DNA from: Mesorhizobium sp. C432A
Lineage (GTDB): Bacteria; Pseudomonadota; Alphaproteobacteria; Rhizobiales; Rhizobiaceae
Direction of reading: 5' to 3'
NCBI RefSeq assembly: GCF_030323145.1
Contig: NZ_CP100470.1
Span: 2,335,001 to 2,399,000, forward strand
Length of the DNA stretch: 64,000 bases
Shown here: positions 1 through 9,082 of the stretch, piece after piece
Position numbering within the stretch: position 1 is the stretch's first letter
Layout: the number at the start of each line of letters is the position of its first letter
Position numbers and translations under genes: made by a program
The notes under the pieces: generated by a model
The model's database searches: none
Told to the model about the DNA's origin: nothing
Seen by the model: the letters and a program-made list of their open reading frames with translations, nothing else

Positions 1-766
1 CGATGATGATGTTTTCGAATTCTTCCGGCGTCGTCACATCGGCCGTGGTGCGGACGATGAGATCCTGGTTGGTGGTGGTGATCGAACCGGCTGGTGAATC
101 GAAAGCGACCGAGGCAAGCGCTGCCCTCAGATCGGCCACAGTGAAGCCGAGGCTGGCGAGCTTGTTCTGGTCGACATCGATGCGGAAGATCTTGTCGCGG
201 TCGCCATAGACCTGAACGTCGGCGACGCCAGGCACGGCAGCCAGTTCGTCCTCGATCTGGTCCTGGACGATCACCGTCATGTCCTGCACCGACATGGTGT
301 CGGAGGTGACGGCCAGTCGCATCACGGCATCGGAATTGGCATCGGCCTTGACGATGCGCGGCGGGTCGGCGGTCTCCGGTATCATGTTGGCGACACGGCC
401 GACCGCGTCGCGCACGTCGGAGGCGGCGACGTTCAAATCGACGCCGTCGTTGAACTCGATGGTGACGCGGCTCTGGCCGAAGGAAGAGGTCGACGAGATC
501 GACTTGACGCCGGAGACGCGGGCGACCGCGCCCTCGATGGTGTCGGTCAGTTCACGGTCGACGGTTTCGGCGGCGGCACCCTCGAAGGCCGTCGACACGG
601 TGACCACGGCGCGGTCGACATCGGGCAGTTCGCGGATTTCGACGCCATAGAAAGCGGCAAGGCCGGCCACTGCGATCAGCGTGTTCAGCACGAAGGCCAT
701 AACCGGCCTGCGGATGAAGAGTGCGGTGAAGCCGGTTTCGCTGGCGGTGCTGACGGGTGCAGTCAT
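1..766 (-). CDS. RND efflux pump inner-membrane subunit, N-terminal part
   Basis: This is the first 255 codons of an RND-family (AcrB/MexF-like) proton-driven exporter; the rest lies beyond the window edge. Reading the minus strand from 766, the protein opens with a short cytoplasmic stretch ending FIRRPVMAFVLNTLI, the typical first transmembrane segment, and continues into the porter domain with YGVEIRELPDVDRAVVTV and the later DVQVYGDRDKIFRIDVD. It would form an inner-membrane trimer working with the fusion protein encoded just upstream. The start codon overlaps the stop of that gene by four bases (ATGA), so the two are translationally coupled. An outer-membrane partner is not visible. The family is clear; the substrate is not. 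Confidence 0.9.
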   Translation of the reverse strand, partial: MTAPVSTASETGFTALFIRRPVMAFVLNTLIAVAGLAAFYGVEIRELPDVDRAVVTVSTAFEGAAAETVDRELTDTIEGAVARVSGVKSISSTSSFGQSRVTIEFNDGVDLNVAASDVRDAVGRVANMIPETADPPRIVKADANSDAVMRLAVTSDTMSVQDMTVIVQDQIEDELAAVPGVADVQVYGDRDKIFRIDVDQNKLASLGFTVADLRAALASVAFDSPAGSITTTNQDLIVRTTADVTTPEEFENIII

Positions 767-1926
767 GAGCCTTCGGCAGCTTCCGCGGCGCGCTGATCCT
801 GGCCGGCGATGCGGACCGCGCCGCCTTCGCTGACGCTCTGGGTGCCTTCGGTGACGACCATGTCGCCATCCTCGATCTCAGCGTCGATCAGCACCGTCTC
901 AGTGTTGCGCTGGATGATGCGCACGGGAACGCGCCTGGCCTTGCCGTCCTCGACCTGCCAGACATAGGCGCCGTCGGAACCCCACAGGATTGCCAGCGGG
1001 CTGACGGCCGGATAGGTGTCGCCGGGGAAGCGCATGGTGATGCCGAACGACATGCCGGCGCGCAGCGAATCCGCCGGATTGGCGATTGCAGCCTTGACCA
1101 GCAGGGTGCGGCTCTTTTCGTCGATGTGGTTGTCGATGGCCGACACAGTGCCGGTATAGGCCTTGCTCGGATTGGCGATCGGCGTCGCCGACAGTTGCGC
1201 GCCGACCTTGACGGCGGCGGCGAAGCGCTCGGGCACCAGGAAATCGACCAGGATGGAGGAGCGGTCGTCAAGCGTGGCGATCGCCGACTGGCTGGTGACG
1301 TAATTGCCGGCCGATATCGGCAGGATGCCGACCGTGCCGGCGATAGGGGCGACGATCGAACGACGCTGCAAGGCGAGTTCGGCATCCTGCAGCGCCAGTT
1401 TGGCGCCGGCCAGCACCACTTGGGCATCGGCGACGGCGACCGGGGTCGCGGCGTTGGAGGCCCTCAATGATTTCACCCGCTCGAGCTTGTCCTGGGCATC
1501 CTGCAAGGCAAGCTTGGCACGATCTTGCGAGATCACCTCGGTCTCGGAATCGAGAACAGCGATGATCTGCCCCTTGTCGACGCGGGTGCCGGATTGGACG
1601 AGAAATTCAACGAGGCGCCCAGAGCTGTATGGGTTGACCGTCACCGAGGCGTTGGCGCGGCCGGTGCCGATCGCCTGCAGGCGATCGTTGATGGTGGCGG
1701 TGGTCGCCGGCAAGGCGACGACATTTGCCGGGCGGCCGGCAGCGTTGCGGCCGCCTGCCTGTTTTGTCGTGTCGACCGCACCGGTTGTGGCGGGCGCCGA
1801 AGCATAGGTCCAGTCGATGCCCCAGCGTGCTAGAACCTCCGGCGCGCCCGGGAAGAATCGCGCCCAGGCGAGGACAGCCGCGACCAGGATCACAAGCGCA
1901 AAAACGATCTGTTTCCAGGCGGCCAT
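763..1926 (-). CDS. RND efflux membrane fusion protein (HlyD/AcrA family)
   Basis: A 387-residue periplasmic adaptor that links the RND pump to an outer-membrane channel. One N-terminal membrane anchor (about residues 6-22, IVFALVILVAAVLAWA) is followed by a biotinyl-lipoyl-like half motif (VEFLVQSGTRVDKGQIIAVLD), a coiled-coil hairpin (LALQDAQDKLERVKSL), the second lipoyl half (RRSIVAPIAGTVGI) and a beta-barrel domain. The start at 1926 is preferred over codons further upstream because GGAG lies six bases before it and the membrane anchor begins at once. It is co-transcribed with the pump gene. A large upstream regulator of the TetR kind is absent, so its control is unknown. Confidence 0.9.
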   Translation of the reverse strand: MAAWKQIVFALVILVAAVLAWARFFPGAPEVLARWGIDWTYASAPATTGAVDTTKQAGGRNAAGRPANVVALPATTATINDRLQAIGTGRANASVTVNPYSSGRLVEFLVQSGTRVDKGQIIAVLDSETEVISQDRAKLALQDAQDKLERVKSLRASNAATPVAVADAQVVLAGAKLALQDAELALQRRSIVAPIAGTVGILPISAGNYVTSQSAIATLDDRSSILVDFLVPERFAAAVKVGAQLSATPIANPSKAYTGTVSAIDNHIDEKSRTLLVKAAIANPADSLRAGMSFGITMRFPGDTYPAVSPLAILWGSDGAYVWQVEDGKARRVPVRIIQRNTETVLIDAEIEDGDMVVTEGTQSVSEGGAVRIAGQDQRAAEAAEGS

Positions 1927-2097
1927 CGACACTCCGGTTGGCAAAACGTCTACCGGTTTCGCCAAGCAAAAAAACGCGCAGCGACGCACCCGGTATGTGC
2001 GAAGCCGCCGCAATATCATGGCTTTATGGCAATTCTGCCGCTTCCATGCACATTAAATCTGCGTAATTTTGCGCACCTGCGGCGGGGATTGAACGTG

Positions 2098-2922
2098 TCA
2101 GCGCAGGCTTTCGAGGTCGCGGATGCGCCTGGCGCTGTCGGCCTCGAGCTGCCTCGTGACGGCGCCGATCAGCGTCTCGGCGACAACGAACAGAGCGGCC
2201 GAAGAGTCCCACGCCGAAGGCACGGCGGTGCGTCCGGCAATGACATGGCGGGCAAAGCGGGCGATCGGCGATAGCCACTGGTCGGTGAACAGCACGATCT
2301 GAACGCCGCGCTGATGCGCGGTCTGGGCAAAGCGGACCAGACTGTCCTGGTAGCGCCTGATGTCGAAGATCACCAGCACGTCGCGCTTGCCCATGTCGAT
2401 CAGCCGGTCGCGCCAGATGCTCTCCTGGCCGGCAAGGTGATAGACATCGGGCTGGATGATGGCGAGGTGGGCGGCCATGTAGCGTGCCAACGGATCGGTG
2501 AAGCGGCCGCCGATCAGGAATGTCTTGCCGCGCCGGTCGGCAAGCCTTGCGGCGATGTCGGCAAGCTGTCTGTCGGAGAGATGCCTGAAGGTCTCGCGCA
2601 TATTGTCCAGCGTCGCCTCCAGCATTGGCGATACTGCACCGCTTGGGGAGGCCGGGTTGAGCGTGCGCGATGCCGGCGACTGCAATTGCGCCGCCAGTTC
2701 GTCCTGCAGCGCCGACTGGAATTCGGGATAGTTCTGGAACCCCAGCCTGGAGACAAAGCGCAGGATGGTCGGCGACGATACGCCGGCGGCGGTCGAGAAC
2801 TCGGCGACCGTCTTCAGCCCGATCAGCGGATAGTTCGCAATCAGTGTCTGCGCGGCGCGGCGCTCGCCGGCCGGCATCGTGCCGATGCGGTCCGAAATCA
2901 GTTCGGCAATGCTGGAAATCAT
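2098..2922 (-). CDS. RpiR-family transcriptional regulator
   Basis: A 274-residue DNA-binding regulator with an N-terminal RpiR helix-turn-helix (about residues 1-75, with ERRAAQTLIANYP and AGVSSPTILRFVSRLGF) and a C-terminal SIS sugar/phospho-ligand domain (about 125-255, with KTFLIGGRFTDPLARYMA and DVLVIFDIRRYQDSLVRFA). The start at 2922 is chosen because the helix-turn-helix begins there and GGGG lies just upstream; a GTG four codons earlier is possible. It is divergent from the amidohydrolase/permease cluster starting at 3070, separated by about 150 bases, and so is the obvious candidate controller of that cluster. Members of this family sense sugar phosphates, but in rhizobia they also sit beside amine and amino-acid genes. 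The ligand cannot be told. Confidence 0.88.
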   Translation of the reverse strand: MISSIAELISDRIGTMPAGERRAAQTLIANYPLIGLKTVAEFSTAAGVSSPTILRFVSRLGFQNYPEFQSALQDELAAQLQSPASRTLNPASPSGAVSPMLEATLDNMRETFRHLSDRQLADIAARLADRRGKTFLIGGRFTDPLARYMAAHLAIIQPDVYHLAGQESIWRDRLIDMGKRDVLVIFDIRRYQDSLVRFAQTAHQRGVQIVLFTDQWLSPIARFARHVIAGRTAVPSAWDSSAALFVVAETLIGAVTRQLEADSARRIRDLESLR

Positions 2923-2971
2923 CGTTTTCCCCACCCCTGAGCCCGTCCAGACCGCTTCCCCGAAATCGCGT

Positions 2972-2998
2972 TTGACAAAGCCGGACAAACTGTATGAA
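2972..2998 (+). promoter_or_regulatory. possible promoter of the amine cluster
   Basis: A TTGACA box at 2972-2977 and TATGAA at 2993-2998, separated by 15 bases, lie in the divergent gap between the RpiR gene and the gene starting at 3070. The spacing is short, so this is a weak call from pattern alone. Confidence 0.3.
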
Positions 2999-3069
2999 AT
3001 CATCCACAGGGACGCAATGAGGCAAAATACGTAACATAAGATACAGCGCTCCCCAGGGGACGGCAGACT

Positions 3070-3888
3070 ATGGAGAGAGCACGGCCCGCCAGCCTTGCAT
3101 CGTCTGATACCGTAGGGGTGACGAACCCCGGCGGGTCCAGCCCTTTCGTGCTGACCTGCGACCACGCTTCCAACTTCCTGCCGTCCGAATTCGGCACGCT
3201 TGGCCTGCCGGCCGAGGACCTCTCCCGCCACATCGCCTGGGACCCCGGCGCGCTGCCGGTGGCGCGCCGCATCGCGACCGCCCTCGATGCGACGCTCATC
3301 GAAACCCGCATCTCGCGCCTGATAATCGACTGCAACCGTCCGCTCGAGGCACCGGACCTGGTGCCGCCGGTAAGCGAGACGACGGCCATTCCGGGCAATG
3401 CCGGCCTGTCGGACAGTGAGCGCGCCGAGCGCATCGCTTTGTCGTGGCGGCCGTTCCACGACACGATCGCATCGATCATCGACGACCGGCAGGCGCGTGG
3501 GCAGGACACCCGGCTGGTGTCGGTGCATTCCTTCACGCCGGTCTACAAGGGCAAGAACCGGCCCTGGCATATCGGCATCATCCATGATGACGACCGCCGG
3601 CTGGCGTCGCCGCTGATAGCGGCGCTGCAGCGGCTCTCCGGCGTCACTGTCGGCATCAACGAGCCCTATTCGCCGGCCGACCGCGTCTATTTCACTTTGG
3701 AGCGCCATGCACGCTCGCGCGGCCTTGCCTGCGCAATGATCGAAATCCGCAACGACGAGATCTCCGGCGAGACCGGGCAGCGGAAATGGGCGGATCTGCT
3801 CACGGGCATTTTTTCTGACCTGGAACCCGAGGAGGCCAAGGGTTCCCGGCGACACGCAATGGGAAAGTCAGTTCAATCGGCCAGCTAG
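3070..3888 (+). CDS. N-formylglutamate amidohydrolase family protein
   Basis: A 272-residue protein of the N-formylglutamate amidohydrolase (HutG-like) family, which are zinc-dependent hydrolases of amide bonds on glutamate. Visible family marks are SPFVLTCDHASNFLP near residues 24-38, an arginine-rich middle (ISRLIIDCNRPLEAP), SVHSFTPVYKG around 155-165, and a C-terminal MIEIRNDEI. It begins the plus-strand cluster, 18 bases before the first permease. No other histidine-degradation genes (hutU, hutH, hutI) are nearby. Given the gamma-glutamylamide ligase four genes on, it may hydrolyse a gamma-glutamyl intermediate and not formylglutamate; that is inference from context. The family call is firm, the substrate is not. 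Confidence 0.85.
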   Translation: MERARPASLASSDTVGVTNPGGSSPFVLTCDHASNFLPSEFGTLGLPAEDLSRHIAWDPGALPVARRIATALDATLIETRISRLIIDCNRPLEAPDLVPPVSETTAIPGNAGLSDSERAERIALSWRPFHDTIASIIDDRQARGQDTRLVSVHSFTPVYKGKNRPWHIGIIHDDDRRLASPLIAALQRLSGVTVGINEPYSPADRVYFTLERHARSRGLACAMIEIRNDEISGETGQRKWADLLTGIFSDLEPEEAKGSRRHAMGKSVQSAS

Positions 3889-3905
3889 AAAAACAGGGGA
3901 CGAAA

Positions 3906-5450
3906 ATGGCAGGACCGGACAAATCAGACGCTGAAAGATCGGAGGATGTAAAAACCCTCCATAGCATGGGCTATGCCCAGGAGTTGGCTCGCCGCATGAG
4001 CGGCTTCTCGAATTTCGCAATTTCCTTTTCGATCATTTGTATTCTGGCGGGCGGCATCACGTCCTTCCCGCTGGCCATGGCGACCGGCAGCGGCTTCGAG
4101 GCGACTGTCGGCTGGGTCATCGGCGGCGTCTTTGCACTTGTCGTTGCCGCGTCCCTTGGCCAGATCGGCTCGGCCTACCCAACGGCCGGCGGTCTCTACC
4201 ACTGGTCGTCAATTCTCGGCGGGCGCGGCTGGGGCTGGGCCACGGCCTGGATCAACTTGCTCGGCCTGGTCTTCGTCGTCGCCTCGGTCAATGTCGGCGT
4301 CTACGCGCTGTTCAAGGACCTTGTCTGGTCCGGCGTGTTCGGCAACGACGTCTCCGCGTGGGGCTATCAGGAGCAGGTGATCGGCGTTGTGATCATCACG
4401 GTCGCACAGGCGCTGATCAACCATTTCGGTATCAGGCTCACCACCATGCTGACGGATTTCTCGGGCTACCTCATTCTGGTCGTCGCCGTCGTGTTGACCG
4501 CGATGTTCCTGATCTGGGGCGCAAGCTGGGATTTCTCGCGGCTCACCACCTTCGTCAACAACACCGGTGATCCAGGCGCAGGCTACGTTCCGACCGCACG
4601 GACGGCACTCGTCGCCTTCCTGATCGGCCTGCTCTACCCACTCTACACCATCACCGGCTTCGACGCTTCGGCCCACACGTCCGAAGAGACCCACAATGCC
4701 CGCGTGGCGGTGCCGCGCGGCATGATCCATTCGGTCCTGTGGTCGCTGGTGTTCGGCTTCGTCATGGCCGTTTCGTTCGTACTGGCCAGCCCCGATCTGG
4801 CAGCGACGGCCAAGGATGGCGCTAATGCCTGGTTCAATCTCTTCAACAACCTGCCGGCACCATTCCTGCTGAAGAGCATCATTGCCATCGCAATCGTGCT
4901 GGCGAACTTCATCTGCGCTCTCGCCGGACTGACGTCGACCTCGCGCATGATCTTTGCCTTCGCGCGTGACGGCGGCCTGCCCGGTTCGTCGGTGTGGAAA
5001 ACCGTCAGCCCGACATGGCGCACGCCGGTGGCGGCAATCTGGCTCGGAGCGGTGCTCGCGGTCGCAGCGACATTGTACTCGCCGGCTTTTGCCGCACTGG
5101 CGGCCGGCTGTGCATTGTTCCTCTACGTGTCCTACGCCATGCCCGTGGCCGCCGGCCTGCTTGCCGAGGGCAAGAGCTGGACCGAATTCGGCCCGTTCCG
5201 CCTCGGCATCTGGTCCAAGCCGTTCGCCGTCATCACGGTGCTTGGCGTTCTGGTGCTGATGTATGCCGGCATCCAGCCGCCCTTCGACATCCTGATCAAC
5301 TATGCCATCGGCCTGATCGTTCTGCTCGTGGTGCTGTGGTTCGGCATCGAATCGCGCCGCTTCAAGGGCCCGCCGATCGGCGCCGACATTGCTCGCCGCG
5401 CTTCCGAGATCGCGGCCGCGGAAGCAGCCGTCGGCCAGACGGCAGGCTAA
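3906..5450 (+). CDS. APC-superfamily amino acid/amine permease (copy 1)
   Basis: A 514-residue inner-membrane transporter of the amino acid-polyamine-organocation superfamily with about 12 hydrophobic segments. The N-terminal signature SNFAISFSIICILAGGITS forms the first broken helix, AYPTAGGLYHW follows the second, and GFDASAHTSEET lies in the middle, as in the amino acid/choline transporter subgroup. It should import an amine or amino acid by proton or sodium symport. It is 18 bases after the amidohydrolase and is followed, 78 bases later, by a close paralogue with the same residues at all these motifs, so the pair arose by tandem duplication. The exact substrate is not readable. Confidence 0.9.
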   Translation: MAGPDKSDAERSEDVKTLHSMGYAQELARRMSGFSNFAISFSIICILAGGITSFPLAMATGSGFEATVGWVIGGVFALVVAASLGQIGSAYPTAGGLYHWSSILGGRGWGWATAWINLLGLVFVVASVNVGVYALFKDLVWSGVFGNDVSAWGYQEQVIGVVIITVAQALINHFGIRLTTMLTDFSGYLILVVAVVLTAMFLIWGASWDFSRLTTFVNNTGDPGAGYVPTARTALVAFLIGLLYPLYTITGFDASAHTSEETHNARVAVPRGMIHSVLWSLVFGFVMAVSFVLASPDLAATAKDGANAWFNLFNNLPAPFLLKSIIAIAIVLANFICALAGLTSTSRMIFAFARDGGLPGSSVWKTVSPTWRTPVAAIWLGAVLAVAATLYSPAFAALAAGCALFLYVSYAMPVAAGLLAEGKSWTEFGPFRLGIWSKPFAVITVLGVLVLMYAGIQPPFDILINYAIGLIVLLVVLWFGIESRRFKGPPIGADIARRASEIAAAEAAVGQTAG

Positions 5451-5468
5451 CAGCAAAGACTAGATGCT

Positions 5469-5490
5469 CCGGCCGGCGCAAGCCGACCGG
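5469..5490 (+). other. intergenic stem-loop between the two permeases
   Basis: CCGGCCGGC and GCCGACCGG flank a four-base GCAA loop, giving a nine-pair stem with one mismatch. No T run follows, so it is more likely a transcript-stabilising or attenuating hairpin than a terminator. It lies in the 78-base gap between the two permease genes. Confidence 0.4.
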
Positions 5491-5528
5491 GGCAGGGCCG
5501 GCCAGTTAAGAATGCAAAGGGGACTACA

Positions 5529-7085
5529 ATGGCAGCACCGGGTTATTCAGACACAGACAAGGCGGAAGACGTAAAGCACCTCCATTCCATGGGCTACGCC
5601 CAGGAACTTGAGCGGCGGCTAAGCCGCTTCTCCAACTTCGCCGTTTCCTTCTCCATCATCTGCATCCTGTCGGGCGGCATCAATTCGCTGGCGCAGGCAA
5701 CGTCGGGCGCCGGTGGCATCGGCATCGGCATCGGCTGGCTGGTCGGCTGCTTCGTCTCGCTCACCTTCGCGGTCGCCATGTCGCAGATCAGCTCGGCCTA
5801 TCCGACGGCCGGCGGCCTCTATCACTGGGGTTCGATCCTCGGCAATCGCGGCACCGGCTGGGTGACGGCCTGGCTCAACCTGCTCGGCCTGATCACCGTG
5901 CTCGGCGCCATCAATGTCGGCACCTGGACGTTCTTCATCGGCGCCTTCGGGCCGACGCTCGGCATCGAGGGTACGCTGACCAATCAGATGATCTTCCTGG
6001 TCATCATCACCGGCGCCCAGGCCCTGATCAACCATCTCGGCATCAAGCTGACTGCGAAGTTGACCGACTTTTCGGGCTACCTGATCTTCTTCGGCTCGAT
6101 CCTGATTGCTGTCGTCTGCCTGTTCTCCGCCGAGACCTGGGATTTCAGCCGGCTCTTCACCTTCCACAACTACTCGGGTGAGGCCGGCGCCAGCGTCTGG
6201 CCGTCCGTCTCGAACGCCTGGGTGTTCGCTCTCGGCCTTCTGCTGCCGATCTACACCATCACCGGCTACGATGCTTCGGCACACACTTCCGAGGAAACCA
6301 TCAAGGCGGCCTCATCGGTGCCGCGTGCGATGGTGATGTCGGTTATCTGGTCGGCGGTCTTCGGCTATTTGTTCCTGGCCGCCTTCGTACTGATGATCCC
6401 CAACATGGACGACGCCGCCAAGCAGGGTTGGAACGTGTTCTTCTGGGCCTTCGACCAGCGCGTCAGTCCCGGCCTCAAGGAGTTCGTCTACCTCGTCGTG
6501 TTCATCGCCCAGCTGTTGTGCGGCCTCGCAACCGTCACCTCGGCTTCGCGCATGATCTTTGCCTTCTCGCGTGACGGCGGCCTGCCGGGCTCGTCTGCAC
6601 TGGCCAAGGTCAGCCCGACCTATCGCACGCCGGTGGCGGCGATCTGGACGGCGTCGGTCCTGTCGGTGCTGTTCGTCTGGGGTTCGACGCTGGTTTCGGT
6701 CGCCGGCACCTCGGCCTACACCATCGTCGTGTCCTGCACCGTCATCTTCCTGTTCCTGTCCTTCACCGTGCCGATCGTGCTCGGCATGGTGGCTTGGGGA
6801 ACGCCGAAGTGGGACAAGATGGGACCGTGGAACCTGGGCCGTGGCATCTTCATGCTGTTCGGCGTTCTCTCGATCGTGTCGATGATCCTGATCTTCATCA
6901 TCGGCATCCAGCCGCCGAACGACTGGGCGCTGTACATCACCGTCGGCTTCTTCATCCTGACGGCGATTGTCTGGTTCGCCTTCGAGCGCAATCGCTTCCA
7001 GGGCCCGCCGCTGGGGGACATCATCGCGGCACGTCAGGCAGCGATCAAGGCCGCCGAACAGGCGGTCGGCGAAACCGGCCACTGA
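5529..7085 (+). CDS. APC-superfamily amino acid/amine permease (copy 2)
   Basis: A 518-residue, about 12-segment permease paralogous to the one at 3906. Shared blocks include the HSMGYAQEL opening, SNFAVSFSIICIL, YPTAGGLYHWGSILG, TDFSGYLI, GYDASAHTSEET and SASRMIFAFSRDGGLPGSSA; the last shows that even the long cytoplasmic loop is conserved. Both end with an alanine-rich tail (EQAVGETGH here). A ribosome site AAAGGGGA lies six to twelve bases before the ATG. The copies differ most in the transmembrane parts that line the substrate site (for example TSFPLAMATGSGFEAT against NSLAQATSGAGGIGIG), so they may take different but related substrates. It precedes the ligase gene by 80 bases. Confidence 0.9.
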   Translation: MAAPGYSDTDKAEDVKHLHSMGYAQELERRLSRFSNFAVSFSIICILSGGINSLAQATSGAGGIGIGIGWLVGCFVSLTFAVAMSQISSAYPTAGGLYHWGSILGNRGTGWVTAWLNLLGLITVLGAINVGTWTFFIGAFGPTLGIEGTLTNQMIFLVIITGAQALINHLGIKLTAKLTDFSGYLIFFGSILIAVVCLFSAETWDFSRLFTFHNYSGEAGASVWPSVSNAWVFALGLLLPIYTITGYDASAHTSEETIKAASSVPRAMVMSVIWSAVFGYLFLAAFVLMIPNMDDAAKQGWNVFFWAFDQRVSPGLKEFVYLVVFIAQLLCGLATVTSASRMIFAFSRDGGLPGSSALAKVSPTYRTPVAAIWTASVLSVLFVWGSTLVSVAGTSAYTIVVSCTVIFLFLSFTVPIVLGMVAWGTPKWDKMGPWNLGRGIFMLFGVLSIVSMILIFIIGIQPPNDWALYITVGFFILTAIVWFAFERNRFQGPPLGDIIAARQAAIKAAEQAVGETGH

Positions 7086-7165
7086 CGTCACCATCATGGC
7101 CATGGCCGGCGTGCAGCCGGCTATGGTTTCGTCCTCAACGACCAAGCACTGGAGTGCCAAAGGAA

Positions 7166-8536
7166 ATGGCCGGAAATTTCTCGTTCGATCAGTTGAAGAA
7201 AGCGGTCTCCAGTGGCGAGATCGACACGGTGCTGGCCTGCATCGTCGACATGCAGGGGCGGCTCGCGGGAAAGCGTTTCCTGGCGCAGTACTTTGTGGAT
7301 TCTGCTCATGACGAGACGCATGGCTGCAACTATCTGCTCGCCGCCGACATCGATATGGAGCCGGTGCCGGGCTACAAGGCGGCAAGCTGGTCGAAGGGCT
7401 ATGGCGACTTCCTCATGAAGCCGGACCTTGCGACGCTGCGGCGGATTCCGTGGCTGGAAAAGACCGCGCTGGTGATCTGCGACGTGCTCGACCACCACAC
7501 CCATGACGACCTTCCGCATTCGCCGCGCGCGATGCTGAAAAAGCAGGTCAAGCGGCTCACCGAACGCGGCTATATCGGCTACTTCGCCTCCGAGCTCGAA
7601 TTCTACCTGTTCAACGAGACCTACGATTCCGCCCGCAAGAAGCACTGGCAGGGGCTCGACACCGCGTCGCCTTATATCGGCGACTACCAGATCGGCATCA
7701 CCACCAAGGAAGAAGGCGTCATGCGCCGGCTTCGCAACGAGATGGAAGCGGCGGGCATCCCGATCGAAAACTCCAAGGGCGAATGGGGCCCGGGCCAGGA
7801 AGAGATCAATGTGCGCTATGCCGAGGCGCTCGACATGGCGGACCGCCACGTCATCCTGAAGAACGGCGCCAAGGAGATTGCCGAGTCCGAAGGCAAGTCG
7901 ATTTCCTTCATGTCGAAATACAATTACGGGCTCGCGGGCAACTCCAGCCACATCCACAATTCGCTGTGGAGCGCCGATGGCAAGACGCCATTGTTCTTCG
8001 ACAAGAAGGCGGACTGGACTTTGTCCACGCTTGGCCAGCAATGGGCGGCTGGGCAGCTCAAATACGCCAGGGAGTTTACCTGGTTCCTGGCGCCCTACAT
8101 CAACTCCTACAAGCGCTTCCAGGCCGGCACCTTCGCACCGACCAAGATCATGTGGAGCGAGGACAACCGCACCGCCGGCTTCCGCCTGTGCGGTGAGGGC
8201 ACCAAGGGCATCCGCATGGAATGCCGCATCGGCGGCGCCGACCTAAACCCCTATCTCGCTTTCGCGGCGCTGATCGCCGCCGGCCTTGCCGGCATCGACG
8301 AGAAGCTCGAACTGCAGAAGCCGTTCGTCGGCGATGCCTACCAGGCCTCGCGCCTGCCGGAGATCCCGAAAACGCTGCGTGACGCCACCGAGACGCTGGC
8401 CAAGTCGAAGATGCTGAAGCAGGCGCTCGGCGACGATGTGCTCGAACATTATGTCCACACCGCAAAGTGGGAGCAGTTCGAATACGACCGCCGCATTACG
8501 GATTGGGAACTGCACAGAGGGTTCGAGCGGTACTAA
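7166..8536 (+). CDS. glutamine-synthetase-like gamma-glutamylamide ligase (PuuA/IpuC type)
   Basis: A 456-residue member of the glutamine synthetase fold that probably joins glutamate to an amine with ATP. The catalytic-site blocks are present: ASELEFYLF (metal-binding glutamate), GPGQEEIN, SSHIHNSLW (glutamate/ATP site histidine), NRTAGFR and ECRIGGADLNPYLA. The C-terminus DWELHRGFERY is like those of gamma-glutamylputrescine and gamma-glutamylisopropylamide synthetases; the tyrosine-adenylylation loop of classic GlnA-I is not evident. The ATG at 7166 has GGAG 12 bases upstream; an in-frame GTG four codons earlier is an alternative. Its neighbours (amine permeases, alcohol and aldehyde dehydrogenases, a glutamyl amidohydrolase) support amine catabolism over ammonia assimilation. 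Confidence 0.88.
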   Translation: MAGNFSFDQLKKAVSSGEIDTVLACIVDMQGRLAGKRFLAQYFVDSAHDETHGCNYLLAADIDMEPVPGYKAASWSKGYGDFLMKPDLATLRRIPWLEKTALVICDVLDHHTHDDLPHSPRAMLKKQVKRLTERGYIGYFASELEFYLFNETYDSARKKHWQGLDTASPYIGDYQIGITTKEEGVMRRLRNEMEAAGIPIENSKGEWGPGQEEINVRYAEALDMADRHVILKNGAKEIAESEGKSISFMSKYNYGLAGNSSHIHNSLWSADGKTPLFFDKKADWTLSTLGQQWAAGQLKYAREFTWFLAPYINSYKRFQAGTFAPTKIMWSEDNRTAGFRLCGEGTKGIRMECRIGGADLNPYLAFAALIAAGLAGIDEKLELQKPFVGDAYQASRLPEIPKTLRDATETLAKSKMLKQALGDDVLEHYVHTAKWEQFEYDRRITDWELHRGFERY

Positions 8537-8556
8537 AACTTTATACAGCTTTAATG

Positions 8557-8590
8557 TTGACAATGTGGTGAAGTTAGTACCATATGGTAC
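8557..8590 (+). promoter_or_regulatory. toxin-antitoxin promoter with 14-bp palindromic operator
   Basis: A perfect TTGACA at 8557-8562 lies in an unusually AT-rich gap after the ligase stop. The exact palindrome GTACCATATGGTAC at 8577-8590 covers the place where the -10 box should be (CATATG, 18 bases on). This is the arrangement expected for autorepression of a toxin-antitoxin operon. The antitoxin start lies 37 bases further on. Confidence 0.55.
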
Positions 8591-8626
8591 CTGTAAACTG
8601 CAGTGCGCTACATTGAGGAGTTTGCA

Positions 8627-9082
8627 ATGTCCAAATATGCGCCGCTCAAGGACTTTCTCATTGCCCAGAATGTCGATCGCGTTCCGATGTCGTTCGCCGA
8701 AATCGAGAGAGTGCTCAATCTGCCGCTGCCCGCATCGAAGCAATACCCTGCATGGTGGAGCAACAATCCGAGCAACAATCCCATGACAAGGGAGTGGCTT
8801 GAGGCTGGGTTCGAGACCGAATCCGTCAATATAGGGAGTGGGAAACTGGTATTTCGCCGCGTTCGCAAAGAGCCCATTTCGGCGCCGCCCAGTGGTAGCG
8901 TGCCTGCCGCGCCAAAGGAGGCGCGCGCGGATCGCCACCCCGGTTTTGGTTTCATGAAGGGCCTAATAACGATCGAAGCCGGATTTGATATCACCAAACC
9001 TTTCGATGACGAGCCATGGGACCGGGGCTATCTGGGCGGTGAGGCTGACGCGCGTGACGGCAAACTTGCGGTGCGTAAATGA
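8627..9082 (+). CDS. DUF7662-like protein, putative antitoxin
   Basis: A 151-residue protein whose N-terminal half (about residues 1-75) matches my memory of the DUF7662 domain: MSKYAPLKDFL, PMSFAEIERVLNLPLP, YPAWWSNNP and WLEAGFETESVNIGSGKLVFRRV. The middle is a proline/alanine-rich linker and the C-terminus (residues 95-151) is acidic and may wrap the toxin. Start 8627 is set by GAGGAG seven bases upstream; an earlier ATG at 8603 lacks one. It overlaps the PIN gene by four bases (ATGA), the usual order of antitoxin then toxin. Most VapB antitoxins are shorter with an AbrB or ribbon-helix-helix domain, so the partner type is unusual. The role is inferred from position. Confidence 0.7.
   Translation: MSKYAPLKDFLIAQNVDRVPMSFAEIERVLNLPLPASKQYPAWWSNNPSNNPMTREWLEAGFETESVNIGSGKLVFRRVRKEPISAPPSGSVPAAPKEARADRHPGFGFMKGLITIEAGFDITKPFDDEPWDRGYLGGEADARDGKLAVRK

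Noticed and set aside
2923..3855. N-terminal extension of the RpiR frame to 585 codons
   Set aside because: The extension is antisense to the amidohydrolase gene; the true start is before the helix-turn-helix at 2922.
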